Shown here: positions 49,454 to 57,554 of the stretch, piece after piece
Layout of the letters: every line of letters starts with the position of its first letter
Numbering within the stretch: position 1 is the stretch's first letter
Source of the DNA: CAZWTD01 sp964637345
GTDB lineage: Bacteria > Patescibacteriota > Patescibacteriia > HK-STAS-PATE-3
Reading direction: 5' to 3'
DNA: 64,000 bases
NCBI GenBank assembly: GCA_964637345.1
Contig: CAZWTD010000002.1
Coordinates: forward strand, 17,221-81,220
Notes under the pieces: generated by a model
Database searches by the model: none
What the model saw: the letters and a program-made list of their open reading frames with translations, nothing else
Told to the model about the DNA's origin: nothing
Program-made: the position numbers and the translations under genes

Positions 49454-49975
49454 CTAGTTCTCGCGGTAGCGGTCGAGCGTTGTTTTTCGGATGTGGAGTC
49501 CGCGCGTATAGACGTGCCTCAAGGTGAGAACCCACATGAGCGGGTTGAGCTCGTCGGGCCGAAAGTTGACGTCGTCCGGGAAGCGGGCGGTAATCTCGAT
49601 GATGGCACGGCACTTCACCTCGAAGGCGAGGACGCTTTTGTCGTTGCGTTCGCCTTGCGTGATGGCCAGGATGCGATGACTGACCGCGTTGGCGAGTGTT
49701 GCGATGCGGTAGAGGCCAACCGGATCCCGCAGGCGGTTCAAGCAGACGCGGTTCAGGGCTTCGGCGAGGTCCGCGTAATCTGCAAATTGCAGTTTTTCGT
49801 GGATACGCGGAACATTGAGTAGATAGAGCAGTCGCTCACGGTCGCGGGCTCGGTTCAAGATGTGGTCGAGACCGTGGCGCCGCCGGAGAAAGTCGCGGTA
49901 GTCCTGTATCCCGAGATCATCAGTTCGTTTTCGAAAGGTCGTTCGGGCGTAGCTCCTCTTTCGAGCGTCAGCCAT
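49454..49975 (-). CDS. Hypothetical basic helical protein
   Basis: A 173-residue protein rich in Arg, Leu and Asp, with no membrane segment or known domain (DYRDFLRRRHGLDHILNRARD, LAEALNRVCLNRLRDPVGLY). It looks all-helical. The start at 49975 is fixed by GAGGAGGG 5 bases upstream. Promoter TTGACC-N17-TAAGAG lies at 50013-50041. It is a single-gene unit closed by a terminator. Confidence 0.68.
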   Translation of the reverse strand: MADARKRSYARTTFRKRTDDLGIQDYRDFLRRRHGLDHILNRARDRERLLYLLNVPRIHEKLQFADYADLAEALNRVCLNRLRDPVGLYRIATLANAVSHRILAITQGERNDKSVLAFEVKCRAIIEITARFPDDVNFRPDELNPLMWVLTLRHVYTRGLHIRKTTLDRYREN

Positions 49976-50012
49976 AATCCCTCCTCGGTGAAAGAGCACG
50001 ATGCTGATTTTT

Positions 50013-50041
50013 CTCTTAGCATGGCAACTTTGATCGGTCAA
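50013..50041 (-). promoter_or_regulatory. Promoter of the 49975 gene
   Basis: On the minus strand TTGACC (50036-50041), 17 bases, TAAGAG (50013-50018). Confidence 0.6.
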
Positions 50042-50117
50042 CATCACGATCGTTTTTGTCCCCACGCTTTTCCTATGCTATCCTGAACAACCAATACAGA
50101 CGAAGGGGGGTGATTCT

Positions 50118-50525
50118 ATGCCTGAAGTGACAATTCAATGGTGGGCGATCCTCGTCGGCGTTGCCTTTAACATGATTCTCGGGTCCTTGTGGTATTCAAA
50201 ACTCATGTTTTGGAAAACCTGGATGGGATTAGTCGGCGTTGACGAAGAGCGGGCAAAGCAGGGTGCGAACAAAGCCATGTTCGGGATGGTCGTCTTGGCC
50301 TTCATTACCGTTTACGTCATGGCGCACTTCGTAGCCTACACGAAAGCGGACACGATTCTGACCGGTCTGACGACCGGACTTTGGCTCTGGCTCGGTTTTG
50401 TTGTTCCGGTCAAGGGCTCGGAAGTGTTGTTTGCGAAACGCCCCGTCCAACTGTTTCTTATTGATGCGAGTTATCAACTTGTCGCCCTCCTCGGCCTCGG
50501 GGTTTTATTCGCCCTTTGGCAGTAG
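50118..50525 (+). CDS. DUF1761-family membrane protein
   Basis: A 135-residue four-helix membrane protein. The start WAILVGVAFNMILGSLWYSKLMF and the later FGMVVLAFITVYVMAHF match DUF1761 (small membrane proteins of unknown function). A strong AAGGGGGG Shine-Dalgarno precedes the ATG. It is followed by a strong terminator. Confidence 0.87.
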   Translation: MPEVTIQWWAILVGVAFNMILGSLWYSKLMFWKTWMGLVGVDEERAKQGANKAMFGMVVLAFITVYVMAHFVAYTKADTILTGLTTGLWLWLGFVVPVKGSEVLFAKRPVQLFLIDASYQLVALLGLGVLFALWQ

Positions 50526-50532
50526 AGACGAA

Positions 50533-50562
50533 ACAAAAACGGTCCGCTCGGGCCGTTTTTGT
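50533..50562 (+). terminator. Intrinsic terminator after the DUF1761 gene
   Basis: A 10-bp stem ACAAAAACGG (50533-50542) with CCGTTTTTGT (50553-50562). Confidence 0.88.
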
Positions 50563-50566
50563 GTTC

Positions 50567-50595
50567 TTGCTGGACAGGCAAAAAACGGGTAAACT
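50567..50595 (+). promoter_or_regulatory. Promoter of ABC exporter 2
   Basis: TTGCTG (50567-50572), 17 bases, TAAACT (50590-50595), 28 bases before the ATG at 50623. Confidence 0.6.
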
Positions 50596-50622
50596 ACCAG
50601 CACTGTTTTGTTGCTTTCTGTC

Positions 50623-51573
50623 ATGGCTAGCCTTCTCCTGGTCGAACATCTTACGAAGCACTTCAACGCCTTTCCAGCGATTGAGGATATTACTTTTGAC
50701 GCGAACCGCGGGGAGATTTTCGGTCTTCTCGGTCCGAACGGCGCCGGGAAGACGACGACGTTGCGCGTGATCGCGACTACGCTTGGTCCGACGAGCGGGA
50801 CCGCGAGCGTTGAGGGCTTTGATATTGTCCGCGAGCCGGAAGAAGTAAAAAAGCGGATTGGGGTCCTCACAACCGACATCGGAGTCTATGAGCGCTTCTC
50901 CGGCCGGGAGAACCTCCGCTATTTCGGCGAGCTGTATGGGTTGAGCGGGGAAGCGCTTGAGCGCCGGATTGATGAACTCGCCCAGCTGCTCGATATGGCG
51001 AGCTTCCTCGACCGCCGGGCCGGAAAGTATTCGACCGGGATGAAGCAGAAGCTCGCGATCGCCCGTTCCGTCATCCATAATCCCGAGCTCATCATCTTCG
51101 ACGAACCAACCTCGGGTCTTGATGTCCTCGCGTCCCAGACGGTTTTGAATTTTATGAAGCGGATGAAAGGGGAGGGGAAGTGCGTCGTTCTCTCAACCCA
51201 CCAGATGCCGGACGCCGAGCGCCTCTGCGACCGGGTCGGGATTATGCACCAAGGAAAATTGTTGCTTGTTGATTCGGTCCAGGGCGTAAAAGACCAGACG
51301 AAGACGACGAATCTCGAGGATGCCTTTCTCGCGCTCGTCGGAAGCGGCGCTCTGCCCTCAAGCGAGCGGGCGAAGCCGGCGAAAGCGAAGCCCCGCCTTC
51401 GGCCCCCGTCCCGGAAAACGCTTCGGCTTCTCACCTATGTGTTTATCGCGCTCTTCTTTCTCGCAGAATATGTTCCGGCCCTGAAGTCAGCCGGGTGGGC
51501 GAGCTACCTCTGTCTCGGGCTGGCGCTCGCGGCCTCCTTAAGCGAGCGATTGTTTCGAAACCGCCTCCGATGA
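50623..51573 (+). CDS. ABC transporter ATP-binding protein with C-terminal membrane helices (exporter 2)
   Basis: A 316-residue NatA-like ATPase with Walker A GPNGAGKTTT, signature YSTGMKQKLAIA, Walker B LIIFDEPTSGLD and the STHQMPDAE H-loop. The last 70 residues are unusual: a basic linker (AKPAKAKPRLRPPSRK) and two hydrophobic helices (YVFIALFFLAEYVPAL and GWASYLCLGLALAASL) are fused to the ATPase. It overlaps the permease start by ATGA. The earlier in-frame start at 50608 is possible. Confidence 0.88.
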   Translation: MASLLLVEHLTKHFNAFPAIEDITFDANRGEIFGLLGPNGAGKTTTLRVIATTLGPTSGTASVEGFDIVREPEEVKKRIGVLTTDIGVYERFSGRENLRYFGELYGLSGEALERRIDELAQLLDMASFLDRRAGKYSTGMKQKLAIARSVIHNPELIIFDEPTSGLDVLASQTVLNFMKRMKGEGKCVVLSTHQMPDAERLCDRVGIMHQGKLLLVDSVQGVKDQTKTTNLEDAFLALVGSGALPSSERAKPAKAKPRLRPPSRKTLRLLTYVFIALFFLAEYVPALKSAGWASYLCLGLALAASLSERLFRNRLR

Positions 51574-52784
51574 ATCCCATCCTCACCATCTGGAAGAAAG
51601 AGTTAAAAGACACGATCCGCGATCGTCGGACCTTGATGTCGTCGATTATCCTTCCAATGGTTCTGATGCCGGTCATTATTATCGGGATGGGGAAGCTGAC
51701 GCTGTCCCAAATCAAGAGCCTGGAGGAGAAGACGGTGAAGCTCGCGGTCGGGAACGAAGCCGCGGCGCCGGATTTTATGAATACTTTGCGTGCCCTGCCG
51801 CGACTGACGCTCTCAACGCTCGACGGCGATCCAACCGCAGCTGTTCGCGACCAGAAAGTCGACGGTGTTCTTGTGCTCCCGGACGATTTTTCAACAAAGC
51901 TCGAAGCCCGCGTTCCGGTTGAGTTGCCCTTCTACGTGAACTCCTTGAATAACACCTCCTCGACCGCGCTGACCCGCGTGTCTGAAGCTGTGACTGTGTA
52001 CAATCAGTCCCTTCTCCTCACTCGCCTCGGGAATCAGGGGATTGGACCAGAGGCGCTGACCGGACTGACGATTAACCGGACCGAGACCGCCACGAGCCAG
52101 GAGCTCGGCGGCTTCGGGCTCGGCTTCCTTCTCCCGCTCTTCATCATCATGTGGGCTTCGATCGGCGGCCAGTATACGGCGGTCGACGTCTCGGCTGGGG
52201 AGAAAGAACGGAAAACGCTTGAGGCGCTCCTCCTCACGCCGGCGCGCCGGCGGGATATTGTTGCCGGGAAATTCCTCGCGGTTGCGACGACCGCGCTCAT
52301 CTCCGTCGTGATCGCGCTCACGAGCCTCTATGCCGTTTTCCTCTTCGGCGGCGCTGACCTCTTTACGAGTACGACAACGACCGGCGGGGTTGCGACCTCC
52401 TTCGATTTCCGGCTTGAACCGGAGGCGATCGGCGTTATGTTCGCGATCAGCGTCCTCCTCGTCGCGGTCTTCTCGGCGATCAACCTCGCGGTCTCGATTT
52501 TCGCGAAGAGTTATAAAGAGGCCCAGAGCTATATCGGCCCCTCCTACCTCGTCGTCATTCTCCCGGTCGTGGCCTTCAACTCGGTTCCGGGCTTCGTTCC
52601 CGGGACGCCTTTTTTCGCAATTCCTTTCGTCAACGCCGTCCTCCTCTTTAAAGAGGTCTTAGTTGGAACCTATAACCCGGCGCATATTCTCCTCACGGTC
52701 GCGGTCATGATCGTCGTCGCCATCCTCTCGGTTGGCATCGCGAGCCGGATTTATCATAAGGAAGGGGTTTTGTTTAAGGACTAA
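51570..52784 (+). CDS. ABC-2 type permease, NatB-like (exporter 2)
   Basis: A 404-residue permease: N-terminal helix (SSIILPMVLMPVIII), large outer domain, then six helices with AGEKERKTLEALLLTPARR, the classical ABC-2/NatB coupling segment. NatAB exports sodium in Bacillus, but other substrates are common in this group. Translationally coupled to the ATPase. Confidence 0.9.
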   Translation: MNPILTIWKKELKDTIRDRRTLMSSIILPMVLMPVIIIGMGKLTLSQIKSLEEKTVKLAVGNEAAAPDFMNTLRALPRLTLSTLDGDPTAAVRDQKVDGVLVLPDDFSTKLEARVPVELPFYVNSLNNTSSTALTRVSEAVTVYNQSLLLTRLGNQGIGPEALTGLTINRTETATSQELGGFGLGFLLPLFIIMWASIGGQYTAVDVSAGEKERKTLEALLLTPARRRDIVAGKFLAVATTALISVVIALTSLYAVFLFGGADLFTSTTTTGGVATSFDFRLEPEAIGVMFAISVLLVAVFSAINLAVSIFAKSYKEAQSYIGPSYLVVILPVVAFNSVPGFVPGTPFFAIPFVNAVLLFKEVLVGTYNPAHILLTVAVMIVVAILSVGIASRIYHKEGVLFKD

Positions 52785-52937
52785 AGCAGTTTTGTTGAAG
52801 CGGGGCGTGAGCACGTAGGGCATAGGTTCTAGGTATTGGGTTTGGAGTTGCGAAGGCCCGATAGTATTTGGTTTGACTCCGCAGTACGACCGAGCTACCC
52901 TATGACCATGGCAAACTGGTGGCAACGAGGTACGACA

Positions 52938-53225
52938 ATGAGCGAGAAAATAACGCTAGACAGCCTGGCCGCTATGGTTAGGAATAGTTCTGAACAGCTG
53001 GAAAGACTAGCCATGATGGTTAAACAGGGATTTGATCAGGTCGATCAGCGTTTCGCGGCTGTTGACCGACGCTTTGAAGGTATTGAAGGACGCCTTGATC
53101 GGCTGGAGCAGGGTCAAGATGAGGTTCGTATGCGCCTTGACCAGGCGGCCTACCGGTTCGAACTTGTTGAATTGACCCATCGGGTGAAGACGATCGAGAA
53201 TAAAGTCGGATTGACGAGCGTATAA
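52938..53225 (+). CDS. Small coiled-coil protein
   Basis: A 95-residue protein almost entirely a coiled coil with heptads (VKQGFDQVDQRFAAVDRRFEG, split; IEGRLDRLEQGQDEVRMRL). Start at 52938 follows a modest GAGG; an ATG 30-40 bases upstream is possible. No partner is evident; similar short coiled coils are common in these genomes. Confidence 0.65.
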   Translation: MSEKITLDSLAAMVRNSSEQLERLAMMVKQGFDQVDQRFAAVDRRFEGIEGRLDRLEQGQDEVRMRLDQAAYRFELVELTHRVKTIENKVGLTSV

Positions 53226-53274
53226 ACACGGAGTCGGGCAGAGCGAAGCGTCTGTTGTAATAGGTGTTTTTGGG

Positions 53275-53303
53275 TTGATTTTGGCTTGGTTTGGGGGTAG
53301 GAT
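53275..53303 (+). promoter_or_regulatory. Promoter of ABC exporter 3
   Basis: TTGATT (53275-53280), 17 bases, TAGGAT (53298-53303), 23 bases before the ATG at 53327. Confidence 0.6.
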
Positions 53304-53326
53304 GGAAATACATCAACGAGACGAGT

Positions 53327-54193
53327 ATGCCCGTTATCGAAGTTCGTAACCTGAAGAAGCATTTCGGCGCAACAAAAGCAGTCGACGATATTTCGTTTAC
53401 CGTCGAAGGCGGTGAGATATTCGGCTTTCTCGGTCCGAACGGCGCGGGAAAGACGACGACGATTCGCTGTCTGATGGATTTTCTCCGCCCGACGAGCGGA
53501 TCGATTTCGCTTTTCGGGATGGATAGCGTTCGGGACAGCGTTGCGCTCAAAAAGCGGATCGGTTTTCTTTCCGGCTACGTCCAGTTCTACGACGCCTGGA
53601 CCGGTCGGGAGCATATCCGTTTTTTCTCTGCGCTCCGGGGGAGCTCGGAAAGCGCGGACGATCTTATTGCGCGGCTTGATTTCGATCCGCGGAAAAAGGC
53701 CGGTCAGCTGTCTTCCGGAAACCGTCAGAAACTCGGTCTTATCCTTGCGCTCCTCGGAAAGCCCGAGCTCCTTATTCTCGACGAGCCGACGACCGCGCTC
53801 GATCCGCTGCTCCAGAGCACGGTCTACGCGATTTTAAGCGAGCGAGTGAAGGAGGGCGCGACCGTGTTCTTCTCCTCCCATAACCTTCCCGAGGTCGAGC
53901 ATATCTGCGACCGCGTCGGCATTATTCGCAAGGGGAAGATGGCCGCGGTTGAGCGGATTGACGACATGAAGGCGAAGAAAGTCTACCGCGTTCAGCTCCG
54001 CGTCGGCGGGGGAGCGGCCGAACTCCTGAAGCTCCCGAACGTGCATGAGCTAGAGACGAGCGGCAACCGCCTTCACCTCGAAGTCCGCGGAGAGATCGAG
54101 CCCTTTGTCCACGCGCTCGCGAAAGCTTCGGTCAGCGACCTGACGATTGAACGCGCGCCCCTCGAGCAGATTTTCATGGAGTACTATGAATAG
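53327..54193 (+). CDS. ABC transporter ATP-binding protein (exporter 3)
   Basis: A 288-residue ABC ATPase with GPNGAGKTTT, LSSGNRQKLGLI (signature variant with S-S-G-N), LLILDEPTTALDP and SSHNLPEVEHI. The C-terminal part is of the multidrug/bacitracin exporter type. It overlaps the permease gene by 8 bases. Confidence 0.9.
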   Translation: MPVIEVRNLKKHFGATKAVDDISFTVEGGEIFGFLGPNGAGKTTTIRCLMDFLRPTSGSISLFGMDSVRDSVALKKRIGFLSGYVQFYDAWTGREHIRFFSALRGSSESADDLIARLDFDPRKKAGQLSSGNRQKLGLILALLGKPELLILDEPTTALDPLLQSTVYAILSERVKEGATVFFSSHNLPEVEHICDRVGIIRKGKMAAVERIDDMKAKKVYRVQLRVGGGAAELLKLPNVHELETSGNRLHLEVRGEIEPFVHALAKASVSDLTIERAPLEQIFMEYYE

Positions 54194-54998
54194 TATGTGG
54201 ACCCTCTTTGTTCGACAGCTGAAGGACCGGCGCTGGGCGCTCCTCATGTACGCCTTAGCCGGGATCGCCTTTCTCTGGGTGATGGTCGCGCTCTACCCGT
54301 CGATCAGCAAAGAAGCCGACCAGTTCAATCAGCTCATGAAGAGCCTGCCCCAGAGTTTCCTGAAAGCCTTCGACGTCCAGGATAACGCGCTCTCGACCTT
54401 CGAAGGTTTTATCGCGCTCCGCTACTTCAGCATCATCTGGCCGATTATGCTTATCCTTCTCGCCCTGTCCTTCGCCGCCGGATCGCCGGCCGGGGAGATT
54501 GACCGGGGGACGATGGAGCTCGTTCTGGCGCGGCCGGTTTCGCGGCTAAAGCTCTTCTTCTCGCGCTGGTTCTTCGGACTCTTCGCGGTCCTGGTTTTTA
54601 CCGTCCTGACGATTCTCGCGGTTAGCCCGCTCGCCGCGCTCCACGACGTTCCGATCCAGCTTGATCGCTACTTCATCCTCCTCGTGAGCGCCGGGCTCTT
54701 TGGCTTCGCGATGTACGCGCTCGCGCTCATGGTCTCGGCCTTCGCGTCGGACTCGGGGAAGGTGTCGATGAGCATCGGCGGCCTCCTTGTTCTCATGTAC
54801 TTCCTCAATATCATCGCGGCGATTAAAGACAGCCTCGACGGCCTCAAGTACGCGTCTTTTTTCTACTACTTCGACTACCAAGGCGCGCTGAACGACGGCG
54901 TCGTGAACCTGACCTCGGTCCTCGTCTTCGGCGGCGTCATCGTCCTCGCGACCCTGGTCGGCGCCTACGCCTGGATGAAGCGGGATGTGAGCGTGTAG
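54186..54998 (+). CDS. ABC-2 type permease (exporter 3)
   Basis: A 270-residue permease with six helices (DRRWALLMYALAGIAFLWVM, IWPIMLILLALSFAAGSPAG with the EIDRGTMELVLARPVSR coupling loop). It belongs to the bacitracin/ABC2_membrane_5-like exporters. Starts at 54186 or 54195 are possible. Confidence 0.88.
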   Translation: MNSMWTLFVRQLKDRRWALLMYALAGIAFLWVMVALYPSISKEADQFNQLMKSLPQSFLKAFDVQDNALSTFEGFIALRYFSIIWPIMLILLALSFAAGSPAGEIDRGTMELVLARPVSRLKLFFSRWFFGLFAVLVFTVLTILAVSPLAALHDVPIQLDRYFILLVSAGLFGFAMYALALMVSAFASDSGKVSMSIGGLLVLMYFLNIIAAIKDSLDGLKYASFFYYFDYQGALNDGVVNLTSVLVFGGVIVLATLVGAYAWMKRDVSV

Positions 54999-55008
54999 GG
55001 GATAGTTA

Positions 55009-55037
55009 TTGACTTTCTGGTTACGATATGTTAACCT
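55009..55037 (+). promoter_or_regulatory. Promoter of the type I restriction-modification operon
   Basis: TTGACT (55009-55014), 17 bases, TAACCT (55032-55037). It precedes the hsdM ATG by 28 bases. Confidence 0.65.
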
Positions 55038-55065
55038 ATCTTTGTATATCTTATTTTCCTTACCC

Positions 55066-56859
55066 ATGGCTGAAAAATACCTGAAAATGTCCGATATTGC
55101 TCGTATTCTTGGGATATCCAGGCCAGCTGTGCATAAAATGCTCGATGCCTTGATCGACGAAAAAAGAGTTCGAATTAAAGAAGAGGGCAGAACCTTTCTC
55201 ATTGAAGAGGGCTCACTTCCAGAAACTCTCCGCGAGCGCATGAAAAATGCTCAAGAAGAAGCCGCTGAGAAGGCGAAGAACATCTCGATCAAGAATGGAA
55301 GGGACATCAACTTCGAAAAAGACCTCTGGGCGGCCGCTGATAAGCTCCGCGGGAATATCGACGCCGCGGAGTATAAGCACGTTGTGCTAGGTCTTATTTT
55401 TTTGAAGTACGTTTCCGATGCGTTCTATCAAAGACGACGATGGTTAGAGGAGCAAACCGCCGACGCAAAGAATAAGGAGTATTTTCTCCCGAATCAGGAA
55501 GACAGAAGCGCGATTATCGACAGTAAAGACGAATATAAGAGCAAGGGAATTTACTTTATTCCAGAGAAGGCCCGATGGGAGTTCTTGCGCGGGAAAGCCA
55601 TGCATCCCGATATCGGGAAGAGTATTGACGAGGCAATGGAAGCAATCGAGAACGAAAACGCGAAGCAACTCAAAGGCGTTTTGCCGAAGATCTTTGCGCG
55701 AACACCGCTCGAGAGCCAGGTACTCGGTGAACTTGTCAATATTTTTTCCAAAATCCAATTTGACCACGATTTTGACAAAGAGAAGGATACCTTAGGCCGA
55801 GTCTACGAGTATTTCCTTGGTCAGTTTGCCTCAGCCGAGGGAAAGCGCGGCGGTGAGTTTTTTACCCCACGGCCGATCGTGAAGCTCCTCGTCGAGATTA
55901 TGGAGCCCTATGAGAACGTCCGGGTTTTTGATCCGGCTTGCGGGAGCGGCGGCATGTTTGTGCAATCGGCAAAATTCTTAGAAGAGCACGACAAGGACAA
56001 GTCACGGATTTCGTTCTTCGGTCAAGAAAGCAACCCAACTACGTTGAAGCTTTGCAAAATGAACCTCGCCATCCGAGGCATTAATGGTCAAATAGAGCTC
56101 GGGAATACCTATTATCAAGATAAATACCCAGACCTCCGGGCCGATTTCGTCATCGCGAATCCTCCATTCAACGCCGACTGGGATCCAAGCCGACTTGCAG
56201 ATAATGATCCAAGGATACTCTTTGGGACTCCGCCGGGAAGCAATGCGAACTTCATGTGGATTCAGCATTTCATCCACCATCTGTCCCCGAATGGCGTTGC
56301 GGGGTTTGTGATGGCGAACGGGGCGCTCGCAGTGAGCGGCCGCGAGGGGGAGATACGCCGGAAGATCATCGAGGCGGATTTGGTTGATGTGATCGTGGCT
56401 TGTCCGCCGAAGCTTTTCTATAACGTTGCCCTACCCGTTTCTCTTTGGTTTCTCTCGAAGAATAAAGCGAGTGGGAGATTTCGAAGCCGCGAAAGGGAAA
56501 TACTTTTCATTGATGCGCGCGAGGTTTTCGAGCCGATTTCACGAAAGCAAGTCATCTTTACCGACGACCAGATTCAGAAGATCGCGAGTACCGTCAGGTC
56601 TTGGCGGGAAGAAAAAGGAGCGAAGAAGTATGAAGATGTTGTTGGGTTTTGCAAGGCAGTCAAGCTTGATGAGGTTGCGAAAAACGGCTTCGTGCTCACC
56701 CCAGGTCGCTACGTCGGTGTCGCCGAGGAAGAAGATGACGGCGTGCCGTTTAAACAAAAAATGTTATCTCTTAGTCATGAATTATTCATATCTTTTAAAA
56801 GAGGGCAAGAACTTGAGAAGGAAATTGAGAGTAATTTGAATCAATTACGAGATGAGTGA
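55066..56859 (+). CDS. hsdM: Type I restriction-modification DNA methylase with N-terminal winged helix
   Basis: A 597-residue HsdM. Residues 1-50 form an extra helix-turn-helix (KMSDIARILGISRPAVHKML, then a RIKEEGRTFLIEEG wing), absent from ordinary HsdM. The methylase follows: N-terminal HsdM domain (FEKDLWAAADKLRGNIDAAE), motif I DPACGSGGMF (about residue 288) and motif IV NPPF (about residue 365), giving N6-adenine methylation. With HsdS it protects host DNA. The fused DNA-binding part may control expression of the operon. The start at 55066 gives this intact HTH. Confidence 0.94.
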   Translation: MAEKYLKMSDIARILGISRPAVHKMLDALIDEKRVRIKEEGRTFLIEEGSLPETLRERMKNAQEEAAEKAKNISIKNGRDINFEKDLWAAADKLRGNIDAAEYKHVVLGLIFLKYVSDAFYQRRRWLEEQTADAKNKEYFLPNQEDRSAIIDSKDEYKSKGIYFIPEKARWEFLRGKAMHPDIGKSIDEAMEAIENENAKQLKGVLPKIFARTPLESQVLGELVNIFSKIQFDHDFDKEKDTLGRVYEYFLGQFASAEGKRGGEFFTPRPIVKLLVEIMEPYENVRVFDPACGSGGMFVQSAKFLEEHDKDKSRISFFGQESNPTTLKLCKMNLAIRGINGQIELGNTYYQDKYPDLRADFVIANPPFNADWDPSRLADNDPRILFGTPPGSNANFMWIQHFIHHLSPNGVAGFVMANGALAVSGREGEIRRKIIEADLVDVIVACPPKLFYNVALPVSLWFLSKNKASGRFRSREREILFIDAREVFEPISRKQVIFTDDQIQKIASTVRSWREEKGAKKYEDVVGFCKAVKLDEVAKNGFVLTPGRYVGVAEEEDDGVPFKQKMLSLSHELFISFKRGQELEKEIESNLNQLRDE

Positions 56860-57328
56860 AATTGAGGTTAAGAAATTCGAAGAAGCGCGAGAAAAAGCCG
56901 AATCCGAGTACAAGGGCTTCGATCTTGTTTATTGTCCATATTTGCAGTGTGATGTTATTTTTAATGCAAAGGGGTGGGGGCACTTAAGGTTTAAAGCGGA
57001 ACGGCAAGCCCGATCACACCAAGATCAATATATCCGTTTTCGGTTGATTAGCTTGGCGCCAAAGATCCTCAAAGCTTCACATACTCTTCAAGGGATCACG
57101 AAACGAAAGCAATTTGAGCACGAAAAAACTCAAGGCCGGTGGCAATACGTCGCCCGCGAGGTAACTTTTTACGAGTTTGTTGCAGTTATTCATGAGGTCA
57201 GGGTCCGAGTGATTGTTAAGCAGATTGAGGACGGCCCGAAATATTTTTGGAGCATCATACCATTTTGGAAATCGGATAAAAGCAATAATAAGCGGACCAT
57301 TCACAGTGGAAGACCCGAGACTGATTAG
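56852..57328 (+). CDS. Uncharacterised protein inside the restriction locus
   Basis: A 158-residue soluble protein starting 8 bases before the hsdM stop. No domain is recognised with confidence. Features: CPYLQCDVIFNAKGWGHLRFK (two cysteines and GHL), the helix RQARSHQDQYIRFRLISLA, and a C-terminal EDGPKYFWSIIPFWK. The size, histidine and aromatic pattern are reminiscent of small RelE/barnase-like nuclease or toxin folds, but this is only a comparison by eye. It could be a restriction-associated nuclease or an immunity factor. Confidence 0.65.
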   Translation: MSEIEVKKFEEAREKAESEYKGFDLVYCPYLQCDVIFNAKGWGHLRFKAERQARSHQDQYIRFRLISLAPKILKASHTLQGITKRKQFEHEKTQGRWQYVAREVTFYEFVAVIHEVRVRVIVKQIEDGPKYFWSIIPFWKSDKSNNKRTIHSGRPETD

Positions 57329-57340
57329 TAATCAAAAAAT

Positions 57341-57355
57341 GCCGCAATTTGCGGC
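57341..57355 (+). terminator. Weak terminator-like hairpin
   Basis: GCCGC pairs with GCGGC across AATTT, followed by GTCCTTTG, 12 bases after the previous stop. Poor U-tract. Confidence 0.35.
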
Positions 57356-57476
57356 GTCCTTTGATGGCACTTGGTTACGGTTTGGAAAACATTGACCGTG
57401 ATAGGGCAAGCCCTCCAAGTACCAAATGCATTATATCATGCAATTATCAGTACGTCAAACTAGTATATGGACTATA

Positions 57477-57517
57477 AAAAGCCCCCGATGCGGACGGAAT
57501 CGCATAAGGGTCTTTTT
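57477..57517 (+). terminator. Terminator-like hairpin before hsdS
   Basis: An imperfect stem (CCC and ATGCG arms, 57482-57492 with 57501-57510) followed by TCTTTTT. The 226-base gap 57329-57554 that holds it is AT-rich and has TATAGC just upstream of the hsdS region, so hsdS may have its own promoter. Confidence 0.5.
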
Positions 57518-57554
57518 CGTAGTGACACCGCAAGTATAGCATGAATATTACTGT

